From: Metellina segmentata
Taxonomy: Eukaryota; Arthropoda; Arachnida; Araneae; Tetragnathidae
Direction: 5' to 3'
Assembly: GCA_947359465.1 (NCBI GenBank)
Contig: OX375875.1
Span: forward strand, 18,102,458 to 18,166,457
Length of the DNA stretch: 64,000 nucleotides
A program made the translations under genes and the position numbers. How positions within the stretch are numbered: the stretch's first letter is position 1; the number at the start of each line of letters is the position of its first letter. The notes beneath the pieces are model-generated. The model did not search any database, was not told the DNA's origin, and worked only from the letters and a program-made list of their open reading frames with translations. Shown here one piece after another: positions 25,263 to 37,162 of this stretch.

Positions 25263-27908
25263 TTACTCTCCCCACATCTCACTCAAGTACATTTTCATTC
25301 TTTTAGAAATTGCAACGCTTGAGAACTTGGAATGGGAGCCTTGAAATGACAATGCTCCCGCCCTTGTCGCTCGGCACCATGTAAATTCTATGGGAATACT
25401 TCACACAAAACACTCTCCCCACATCTCACTCAAGTACATTTTCATTCTTTTAGAAATTGCAACGCTCGAGAACTTGGAATGGGAGCCTTGAAATGACAAT
25501 GCTCCCGCCCTTGACGCTCGGCACCATGTAAATTCTATGGGAATACTTCACACAAAACACTCTCCCCACATCTCACTCAAGTACATTTTCATTCTTTTAG
25601 AAATTGCAACGCTTGAGAACTTGGAATGGGAGCCTTGAAATGACAATGCTCCCGCCCTTGTCGCTCGGCCCCATGTAAATTCTATGGGAATACTTCACAC
25701 AAAACACTCTCCCCACATCTCACTCAAGTACATTTTCATTCTTTTAGAAATTGCAACGCTTGAGAACTTGGAATGGGAGCCTTGAAATAACAATGCTCCC
25801 GCCCTTGTCGCTCGGCACCATGTAAATTCTAAGGGAATACATCACACAAAACACTCTCCCCACATCTCACTCAAGTACATTTTCATTCTTTTAGAAATTG
25901 CAACGCTTGAGAACTTGGAATGGGAGCCTTGAAATGACAATGCTCCCGCCCTTGTCGCTCGGCACCATGTTAATTCTATGGGAATACTTCACACAAAACA
26001 CTCTACCCACATCTCACTCAAGTACATTTTCATTCTTTTAGAAATTGCAACGCTTGAGAACTTGGAATGGGAGCCTTGAAATGACAATGCTCCCGCCCTT
26101 GTCGCTCGGCACCATGTAAATTCTATGGGAATACTTCACACAAAACACTCTCCCCACATCTCACTCAAGTACATTTTCATTCTTTTAGAAATTGCAACGC
26201 TTGAGAACTTGGAATGGGAGCCTTGAAATGACAATGCTCCCGCCCTTGTCGCTCGGCACCATGTAAATTCTATGGGAATACTTCACACAAAACACTCTCC
26301 CCACATCTCACTCAAGTACATTTTCATTCTTTTAGAAATTGCAACGCTTGAGAACTTGGAATGGGAGCCTTGAAATAACAATGCTCCCGCCCTTGTCGCT
26401 CGGCACCATGTAAATTCTAAGGGAATACATCACACAAAACACTCTCCCCACATCTCACTCAAGTACATTTTCATTCTTTTAGAAATTGCAACGCTTGAGA
26501 ACTTGGAATGGGAGCCTTGAAATGACAATGCTCCCGCCCTTGTCGCTCGGCACCATGTTAATTCTATGGGAATACTTCACACAAAACACTCTACCCACAT
26601 CTCACTCAAGTACATTTTCATTCTTTTAGAAATTGCAACGCTTGAGAACTTGGAATGGGAGCCTTGAAATGACAATGCTCCCGCCCTTGTCGCTCGGCAC
26701 CATGTAAATTCTATGGGAATACTTCACACAAAACACTCTCCCCACATCTCACTCAAGTACATTTTCATTCTTTTAGAAATTGCAACGCTTGAGAACTTGG
26801 AATGGGAGCCTTGAAATGACAATGCTCCCGCCCTTGTCGCTCGGCACCATGTAAATTCTATGGGAATACTTCACACAAAACACTCTCCCCACATCTCACT
26901 CAAGTACATTTTCATTCTTTTAGAAATTGCAACGCTTGAGAACTTGGAATGGGAGCCTTGAAATGACAATGCTCCCGCCCTTGTCGCTCGGCACCATGTT
27001 AATTCTATGGGAATACTTCACACAAAACACTCTACCCACATCTCACTCAAGTACATTTTCATTCTTTTAGAAATTGCAACGCTTGAGAACTTGGAATGGG
27101 AGCCTTGAAATGACAATGCTCCCGCCCTTGTCGCTCGGCACCATGTAAATTCTATGGGAATACTTCACACAAAACACTCTCCCCACATCTCACTCAAGTA
27201 CATTTTCATTCTTTTAGAAATTGCAACGCTTGAGAACTTGGAATGGGAGCCTTGAAATGACAATGCTCCCGCCCTTGTCGCTCGGCACCATGTAAATTCT
27301 ATGGGAATACTTCACACAAAACACTCTCCAAACATCTCACTCAAGTACATTTTCATTCTTTTAGAAATTGCAACGCTTGAGAACTTGGAATGGGAGCCTT
27401 GAAATGACAATGCTCCCGCCCTTGTCGCTCGGCACCATGTAAATTCTATGGGAATACTTCACACAAAACACTCTCCCCACATCTCACTCAAGTACATTTT
27501 CATTCTTTTAGAAATTGCAACGCTTGAGAACTTGGAATGGGAGCCTTGAAATGACAATGCTCCCGCCCTTGTCGCTCGGCACCATGTAAATTCTATGGGA
27601 ATACTTCACACAAAACACTCTCCCCACATCTCACTCAAGTACATTTTCATTCTTTTAGAAATTGCAACGCTTGAGAACTTGGAATGGGAGCCTTGAAATG
27701 ACAATGCTCCCGCCCTTGTCGCTCGGCACCATGTAAATTCTATGGGAATACTTCACACAAAACACTCTCCCCACATCTCACTCAAGTACATTTTCATTCT
27801 TTTAGAAATTGCAACGCTTGAGAACTTGGAATGGGAGCCTTGAAATGACAATGCTCCCGCCCTTGTCGCTCGGCACCATGTAAATTCTATGGGAATACTT
27901 CACACAAA
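25263..27908 (+). repeat. Higher-order unit, 18 monomers, copy 3 (2,646 bp)
   Basis: Order: E 25263, XhoI-type 25463, F 25514, A, B 25786, C, B 26374, C, lone C (GTTAATTC near 26998), CTCCAAAC near 27327, then consensus to E 27909. It matches copy 1 but has one consensus monomer fewer between CTCCAAAC and the next E. Units of 19, 23 and 18 monomers side by side show whole-monomer gain and loss. Confidence 0.85.
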
Positions 27909-30698
27909 TTACTCTCCCCACATCTCACTCAAGTACATTTTCATTCTTTTAGAAATTGCAACGCTTGAGAACTTGGAATGGGAGCCTTGAAATGACAATG
28001 CTCCCGCCCTTGTCGCTCGGCACCATGTAAATTCTATGGGAATACTTCACACAAAACACTCTCCCCACATCTCACTCAAGTACATTTTCATTCTTTTAGA
28101 AATTGCAACGCTTGAGAACTTGGAATGGGAGCCTTGAAATGACAATGCTCCCGCCCTTGACGCTCGGCACCATGTAAATTCTATGGGAATACTTCACACA
28201 AAACACTCTCCCCACATCTCACTCAAGTACATTTTCATTCTTTTAGAAATTGCAACGCTTGAGAACTTGGAATGGGAGCCTTGAAATGACAATGCTCCCG
28301 CCCTTGTCGCTCGGCCCCATGTAAATTCTATGGGAATACTTCACACAAAACACTCTCCCCACACCTCACTCAAGTACATTTTCATTCTTTTAGAAATTGC
28401 AACGCTTGAGAACTTGGAATGGGAGCCTTGAAATAACAATGCTCCCGCCCTTGTCGCTCGGCACCATGTAAATTCTAAGGGAATACATCACACAAAACAC
28501 TCTCCCCACATCTCACTCAAGTACATTTTCATTCTTTTAGAAATTGCAACGCTTGAGAACTTGGAATGGGAGCCTTGAAATGACAATGCTCCCGCCCTTG
28601 TCGCTCGGCACCATGTTAATTCTATGGGAATACTTCACACAAAACACTCTACCCACATCTCACTCAAGTACATTTTCATTCTTTTAGAAATTGCAACGCT
28701 TGAGAACTTGGAATGGGAGCCTTGAAATGACAATGCTCCCGCCCTTGTCGCTCGGCACCATGTAAATTCTATGGGAATACTTCACACAAAACACTCTCCC
28801 CACATCTCACTCAAGTACATTTTCATTCTTTTAGAAATTGCAACGCTTGAGAACTTGGAATGGGAGCCTTGAAATGACAATGCTCCCGCCCTTGTCGCTC
28901 GGCACCATGTAAATTCTATGGGAATACTTCACACAAAACACTCTCCAAACATCTCACTCAAGTACATTTTCATTCTTTTAGAAATTGCAAAGCTTGAGAA
29001 CTTGCAATGGGAGCCTTGAAATGACAATGCTCCCGCCCTTGTCGCTCGGCACCATGTAAATTCTATGGGAATACTTCACACAAAACACTCTCCCCACATC
29101 TCACTCAAGTACATTTTCATTCTTTTAGAAATTGCAACGCTTGAGAACTTGGAATGGGAGCCTTGAAATGACAATGCTCCCGCCCTTGTCGCTCGGCACC
29201 ATGTAAATTCTATGGGAATACTTCACACAAAACACTCTCCCCACATCTCACTCAAGTACATTTTCATTCTTTTAGAAATTGCAACGCTTGAGAACTTGGA
29301 ATGGGAGCCTTGAAATGACAATGCTCCCGCCCTTGTCGCTCGGCACCATGTAAATTCTATGGGAATACTTCACACAAAACACTCTCCCCACATCTCACTC
29401 AAGTACATTTTCATTCTTTTAGAAATTGCAACGCTTGAGAACTTGGAATGGGAGCCTTGAAATGACAATGCTCCCGCCCTTGTCGCTCGGCACCATGTAA
29501 ATTCTATGGGAATACTTCACACAAAACACTCTCCCCACATCTCACTCAAGTACATTTTCATTCTTTTAGAAATTGCAACGCTTGAGAACTTGGAATGGGA
29601 GCCTTGAAATGACAATGCTCCCGCCCTTGTCGCTCGGCACCATGTAAATTCTATGGGAATACTTCACACAAAACACTCTCCCCACATCTCACTCAAGTAC
29701 ATTTTCATTCTTTTAGAAATTACAACGCTTGAGAACTTGGAATGGGAGCCTTGAAATGACAATGCTCCCGCCCTTGTCGCTCGGCCCCATGTAAATTCTA
29801 TGGGAATACTTCACACAAAACACTCTCCCCACATCTCACTCAAGTACATTTTCATTCTTTTAGAAATTGCAACGCTTGAGAACTTGGAATGGGAGCCTTG
29901 AAATAACAATGCTCCCGCCCTTGTCGCTCGGCACCATGTAAATTCTAAGGGAATACATCACACAAAACACTCTCCCCACATCTCACTCAAGTACATTTTC
30001 ATTCTTTTAGAAATTGCAACGCTTGAGAACTTGGAATGGGAGCCTTGAAATGACAATGCTCCCGCCCTTGTCGCTCGGCACCATGTTAATTCTATGGGAA
30101 TACTTCACACAAAACACTCTACCCACATCTCACTCAAGTACATTTTCATTCTTTTAGAAATTGCAACGCTTGAGAACTTGGAATGGGAGCCTTGAAATGA
30201 CAATGCTCCCGCCCTTGTCGCTCGGCACCATGTAAATTCTATGGGAATACTTCACACAAAACACTCTCCCCACATCTCACTCAAGTACATTTTCATTCTT
30301 TTAGAAATTGCAACGCTTGAGAACTTGGAATGGGAGCCTTGAAATGACAATGCTCCCGCCCTTGTCGCTCGGCACCATGTAAATTCTATGGGAATACTTC
30401 ACACAAAACACTCTACCCACATCTCACTCAAGTACATTTTCATTCTTTTAGAAATTGCAACGCTTGAGATCTTGGAATGGGAGCCTTGAAATGACAATGC
30501 TCCCGCCATTGTCGCTCGGCACCATGTAAATTCTATGGGAATACTTCACACAAAACTCTCTCCCCACATCTCACTCAAGTACATTTTCATTCTTTTAGAA
30601 ATTGCAACGCTTGAGAACTTGGAATGGGAGCCTTGAAATGACAATGCTCCCGCCCTTGTCGCTCGGCACCATGTAAATTCTATGGGAATACTTCACAC

Positions 30699-33600
30699 AA
30701 AACACTCTCCCCACATCTCACTCAAGTACATTTTCATTCTTTTAGAAATTGCAACGCTTGAGAACTTGGAATGGGAGCCTTGAAATGACAATGCTCCCGC
30801 CCTTGTCGCTCGGCACCATGTAAATTCTATGGGAATACTTCACACAAAACACTCCCCACATCTCACTCAAGTACATTTTCATTCTTTTAGAAATTGCAAC
30901 GCTTGAGAACTTGGAATGGGAGCCTTGAAATGACAATGCTCCCGCCCTTGTCGCTCGGCACCATGTGAATTCTATGGGAATACTTCACACAAAACACTCC
31001 CCCCACATCTCACTCAAGTACATTTTCATTCTTTTAGAAATTGCAACGCTTGAGAACTTGGAATGGGATCCTTGAAATGACAATGCTCCCGCCCTTGTCG
31101 CTCGGCACTATATAAATTCTATTGGAATACTTCACACAAAACACTCTCCCCACATCTCACTCAAGTACATTTTCATTCTTTTAGAAATTGCAACGCTTGA
31201 GAACTTGGAATGGGAGCCTTGAAATGACAATGCTCCCGCCCTTGTCGCTCGGCACCATGTAAATTCTATGGGAATACTTCACACAAAACACTCTCCCCAC
31301 ATCTCACTCAAGTACATATTCATTCTTATAGAAATTGCAAAGCTTGAGAACTTGGAATGGGAGCCTTGAAATGACAATGCTCCCGCCCTTGTCGCTCGGA
31401 CCCATGTAAATTCTATGGGAATACTTCACACAAAACACTCTCCAAACATCTCACTCAAGTACATTTTCATTCTTTTAGAAATTGCAACGTTTGAGAACTT
31501 GGAATTGGAGCCTTGAAATGACAATGCTCCCGCCCTTGTCGCTCGGCACCATGTCAATTCTATGGGAATACTTCACACAAAACACTCTCCCCAAATCTCA
31601 CTCAAGTACATTTTCAGTCTTTTAGAAATTGCAACGCTTGAGAACTTGGAATGGGAGCCTTGAAATGACAATGCTCCCGCCCTTGTCGCTCGGCACCATG
31701 TAAATTCTATGGGAATACTTCACACAAAACACTCTCCCCACATCTCACTCAAGTACATTTTCATTCTTTTAGAAATTGCAACGCTTGAGAACTTGGAATG
31801 GGAGCCTTGAAATGACAATGCTCCCGCCCTTGTCGCTCGGCACCATGTAAATTCTATGGGAATACTTCACACAAAACACTCTCCAAACATCTCACTCAAG
31901 TACATTTTCATTCTTTTAGAAATTGCAACGCTTGAGAACTTGGAATGGGAGCCTTGAAATGACAATGCTCCCGCCCTTGTCGCTCGGCCCCATGTAAATT
32001 CTATGGGAATACTTCACACAAAACACTCTCCCCACATCTCACTCAAGTACATTTTCATTCTTTTAGAAATTGCAACGCTTGAGAACTTGGAATGGGAGCC
32101 TTGAAATAACAATGCTCCCGCCTTTGTCGCTCGGCACCATGTAAATTCTAAGGGAATACATCACACAAAACACTCTCCCCACATCTCACTCAAGTACATT
32201 TTCATTCTTTTAGAAATTGCAACGCTTGAGAACTTGGAATGGGAGCCTTGAAATGACAATGCTCCCGCCCTTGTCGCTCGGCACCATGTTAATTCTATGG
32301 GAATACTTCACACAAAACACTCTACCCACATCTCACTCAAGTACATTTTCATTCTTTTAGAAATTGCAACGCTTGAGAACTTGGAATGGGAGCCTTGAAA
32401 TGACAATGCTCCCGCCCTTGTCGCTCGGCACCATGTAAATTCTATGGGAATACTTCACACAAAACACTCTCCCCACATCTCACTCAAGTACATTTTCATT
32501 CTTTTAGAAATTGCAACGCTTGAGAACTTGGAATGGGAGCCTTGAAATGACAATGCTCCCGCCCTTGTCGCTCGGCACCATGTAAATTCTATGGGAATAC
32601 TTCACACAAAACACTCTACCCACATCTCACTCAAGTACATTTTCATTCTTTTAGAAATTGCAACGCTTGAGAACTTGGAATGGGAGCCTTGAAATGACAA
32701 TGCTCCCGCCCTTGTCGCTCGGCACCATGTAAATTCTATGGGAATACTTCACACAAAACACTCTCCCCACATCTCACTCAAGTACATTTTCATTCTTTTA
32801 GAAATTGCAACGCTTGAGAACTTGGAATGGGAGCCTTGAAATGACAATGCTCCCGCCCTTGTCGCTCGGCACCATGTAAATTCTATGGGAATACTTCACA
32901 CAAAACACTCTCCCCACATCTCACTCAAGTACATTTTCATTCTTTTAGAAATTGCAACGCTTGAGAACTTGGAATGGGAGCCTTGAAATGACAATGCTCC
33001 CGCCCTTGTCGCTCGGCACAATGTAAATTCTATGGGAATACTTCACACAAAACACTCTCCCCACATCTCACTCAAGTACATTTTCATTCTTTTAGAAATT
33101 GCAACGCTTGAGAACTTGGAATGGGAGCCTTGAAATGACAATGCTCCCGCCCTTGTCGCTCGGCACCATGTGAATTCTATGGGAATACTTCACACAAAAC
33201 ACTCTCCCCACATCTCACTCAAGTACATTTTCATTCTTTTAGAAATTGCAACGCTTGAGAACTTGGAATGGGAGCCTTGAAATGACAATGCTCCCGCCCT
33301 TGTCGCTCGGCACTATATAAATTCTATTGGAATACTTCACACAAAACACTCTCCCCACATCTCACTCAAGTACATTTTCATTCTTTTAGAAATTGCAACG
33401 CTTGAGAACTTGGAATGGGAGCCTTGAAATGACAATGCTCCCGCCCTTGTCGCTCGGCACCATGTAAATTCTATGGGAATACTTCACACAAAACACTCTC
33501 CCCAAATCTCACTCAAGTACATTTTCATTCTTTTAGAAATTGCAACGCTTGAGAACTTGGAATGGGAGCCTTGAAATGACAATGCTCCCGCCCTTGTCGC

Positions 33601-33930
33601 TCGGCACCATGTAAATTCTATGGGAATACTTCACACAAAACACTCTCCCCACATCTCACTCAAGTACATTTTCATTCTTTTAGAAATTGCAACGCTTGAG
33701 AACTTGGAATGGGAGCCTTGAAATGACAATGCTCCCGCCCTTGTCGCTCGGCACCATGTAAATTCTATGGGAATACTTCACACAAAACACTTTCCAAACA
33801 TCTCACTCAAGTACATTTTCATTCTTTTAGAAATTGCAACGCTTGAGAACTTGGAATGGGAGCCTTGAAATGACAATGCTCCCGCCCTTGTCGCTCGGCC
33901 CCATGTAAATTCTATGTGAATACTTCACAG
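30699..33930 (+). repeat. 22-mer higher-order unit, copy 1 (3,232 bp)
   Basis: Every mark here recurs 3,232 bp later (22 x 147 minus one 2-bp deletion): CACTCCCCAC 30850/34082, GGGATCCTTG 31066/34298, TTCATTCTTATAG 31319/34551, TTTTCAGTC 31612/34844, CCGCCTTTGTC 32120/35352, B 32105/35337, GGCACAATG 33016/36248. The one difference I found is GGAATTGGAG near 31505 against GGAATGGGAG in copy 2. The left edge is set by the mismatch of CTATGTG/CACAG at 33930 with the consensus at 30698. Confidence 0.9.
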
Positions 33931-36900
33931 AAAACACTCTCCCCACATCTCACTCAAGTACATTTTCATTCTTTTAGAAATTGCAACGCTTGAGAACTTG
34001 GAATGGGAGCCTTGAAATGACAATGCTCCCGCCCTTGTCGCTCGGCACCATGTAAATTCTATGGGAATACTTCACACAAAACACTCCCCACATCTCACTC
34101 AAGTACATTTTCATTCTTTTAGAAATTGCAACGCTTGAGAACTTGGAATGGGAGCCTTGAAATGACAATGCTCCCGCCCTTGTCGCTCGGCACCATGTGA
34201 ATTCTATGGGAATACTTCACACAAAACACTCCCCCCACATCTCACTCAAGTACATTTTCATTCTTTTAGAAATTGCAACGCTTGAGAACTTGGAATGGGA
34301 TCCTTGAAATGACAATGCTCCCGCCCTTGTCGCTCGGCACTATATAAATTCTATTGGAATACTTCACACAAAACACTCTCCCCACATCTCACTCAAGTAC
34401 ATTTTCATTCTTTTAGAAATTGCAACGCTTGAGAACTTGGAATGGGAGCCTTGAAATGACAATGCTCCCGCCCTTGTCGCTCGGCACCATGTAAATTCTA
34501 TGGGAATACTTCACACAAAACACTCTCCCCACATCTCACTCAAGTACATATTCATTCTTATAGAAATTGCAAAGCTTGAGAACTTGGAATGGGAGCCTTG
34601 AAATGACAATGCTCCCGCCCTTGTCGCTCGGACCCATGTAAATTCTATGGGAATACTTCACACAAAACACTCTCCAAACATCTCACTCAAGTACATTTTC
34701 ATTCTTTTAGAAATTGCAACGTTTGAGAACTTGGAATGGGAGCCTTGAAATGACAATGCTCCCGCCCTTGTCGCTCGGCACCATGTCAATTCTATGGGAA
34801 TACTTCACACAAAACACTCTCCCCAAATCTCACTCAAGTACATTTTCAGTCTTTTAGAAATTGCAACGCTTGAGAACTTGGAATGGGAGCCTTGAAATGA
34901 CAATGCTCCCGCCCTTGTCGCTCGGCACCATGTAAATTCTATGGGAATACTTCACACAAAACACTCTCCCCACATCTCACTCAAGTACATTTTCATTCTT
35001 TTAGAAATTGCAACGCTTGAGAACTTGGAATGGGAGCCTTGAAATGACAATGCTCCCGCCCTTGTCGCTCGGCACCATGTAAATTCTATGGGAATACTTC
35101 ACACAAAACACTCTCCAAACATCTCACTCAAGTACATTTTCATTCTTTTAGAAATTGCAACGCTTGAGAACTTGGAATGGGAGCCTTGAAATGACAATGC
35201 TCCCGCCCTTGTCGCTCGGCCCCATGTAAATTCTATGGGAATACTTCACACAAAACACTCTCCCCACATCTCACTCAAGTACATTTTCATTCTTTTAGAA
35301 ATTGCAACGCTTGAGAACTTGGAATGGGAGCCTTGAAATAACAATGCTCCCGCCTTTGTCGCTCGGCACCATGTAAATTCTAAGGGAATACATCACACAA
35401 AACACTCTCCCCACATCTCACTCAAGTACATTTTCATTCTTTTAGAAATTGCAACGCTTGAGAACTTGGAATGGGAGCCTTGAAATGACAATGCTCCCGC
35501 CCTTGTCGCTCGGCACCATGTTAATTCTATGGGAATACTTCACACAAAACACTCTACCCACATCTCACTCAAGTACATTTTCATTCTTTTAGAAATTGCA
35601 ACGCTTGAGAACTTGGAATGGGAGCCTTGAAATGACAATGCTCCCGCCCTTGTCGCTCGGCACCATGTAAATTCTATGGGAATACTTCACACAAAACACT
35701 CTCCCCACATCTCACTCAAGTACATTTTCATTCTTTTAGAAATTGCAACGCTTGAGAACTTGGAATGGGAGCCTTGAAATGACAATGCTCCCGCCCTTGT
35801 CGCTCGGCACCATGTAAATTCTATGGGAATACTTCACACAAAACACTCTACCCACATCTCACTCAAGTACATTTTCATTCTTTTAGAAATTGCAACGCTT
35901 GAGAACTTGGAATGGGAGCCTTGAAATGACAATGCTCCCGCCCTTGTCGCTCGGCACCATGTAAATTCTATGGGAATACTTCACACAAAACACTCTCCCC
36001 ACATCTCACTCAAGTACATTTTCATTCTTTTAGAAATTGCAACGCTTGAGAACTTGGAATGGGAGCCTTGAAATGACAATGCTCCCGCCCTTGTCGCTCG
36101 GCACCATGTAAATTCTATGGGAATACTTCACACAAAACACTCTCCCCACATCTCACTCAAGTACATTTTCATTCTTTTAGAAATTGCAACGCTTGAGAAC
36201 TTGGAATGGGAGCCTTGAAATGACAATGCTCCCGCCCTTGTCGCTCGGCACAATGTAAATTCTATGGGAATACTTCACACAAAACACTCTCCCCACATCT
36301 CACTCAAGTACATTTTCATTCTTTTAGAAATTGCAACGCTTGAGAACTTGGAATGGGAGCCTTGAAATGACAATGCTCCCGCCCTTGTCGCTCGGCACCA
36401 TGTGAATTCTATGGGAATACTTCACACAAAACACTCTCCCCACATCTCACTCAAGTACATTTTCATTCTTTTAGAAATTGCAACGCTTGAGAACTTGGAA
36501 TGGGAGCCTTGAAATGACAATGCTCCCGCCCTTGTCGCTCGGCACTATATAAATTCTATTGGAATACTTCACACAAAACACTCTCCCCACATCTCACTCA
36601 AGTACATTTTCATTCTTTTAGAAATTGCAACGCTTGAGAACTTGGAATGGGAGCCTTGAAATGACAATGCTCCCGCCCTTGTCGCTCGGCACCATGTAAA
36701 TTCTATGGGAATACTTCACACAAAACACTCTCCCCAAATCTCACTCAAGTACATTTTCATTCTTTTAGAAATTGCAACGCTTGAGAACTTGGAATGGGAG
36801 CCTTGAAATGACAATGCTCCCGCCCTTGTCGCTCGGCACCATGTAAATTCTATGGGAATACTTCACACAAAACACTCTCCCCACATCTCACTCAAGTACA

Positions 36901-37162
36901 TTTTCATTCTTTTAGAAATTGCAACGCTTGAGAACTTGGAATGGGAGCCTTGAAATGACAATGCTCCCGCCCTTGTCGCTCGGCACCATGTAAATTCTAT
37001 GGGAATACTTCACACAAAACACTTTCCAAACATCTCACTCAAGTACATTTTCATTCTTTTAGAAATTGCAACGCTTGAGAACTTGGAATGGGAGCCTTGA
37101 AATGACAATGCTCCCGCCCTTGTCGCTCGGCCCCATGTAAATTCTATGTGAATACTTCACAG
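33931..37162 (+). repeat. 22-mer higher-order unit, copy 2 (3,232 bp)
   Basis: Second, near-identical copy of 30699-33930, again with one 145-bp monomer, an embedded A-B-C cassette, two TATA forms (34341, 36546) and the BamHI-type GGGATCC (34298). Its end is marked by CTTTCCAAAC and CTATGTGAATACTTCACAG (37144), as in copy 1. The match continues into a third, truncated unit up to about 37421, where CACTATATAA replaces CACCATGTGA. Confidence 0.9.

Larger units (their letters stand above)
14936..30400 (+). repeat. Zone III: E-F-A-B-C cassette with 18- to 23-mer higher-order units
   Basis: The cassette of zone I resumes with F at 15080, A, B 15352 and C. E sites are at 16152, 19091, 21883, 25263 and 27909. 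F sites are at 15080, 16403, 19342, 22134, 25514 and 28160. The spacing between E sites is 20, 19, 23 and 18 monomers after allowing for 1-bp indels. D sites (AAGCTT at 17233 and 28990) mark only some units. Most other monomers are consensus. The zone contains the only homopolymer-length indels in the window (21.8-23.3 kb). The right edge is where GAGATCTTGG (30467) and AAAACTCTCTCC (30554) begin the zone IV variants. Confidence 0.8.
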
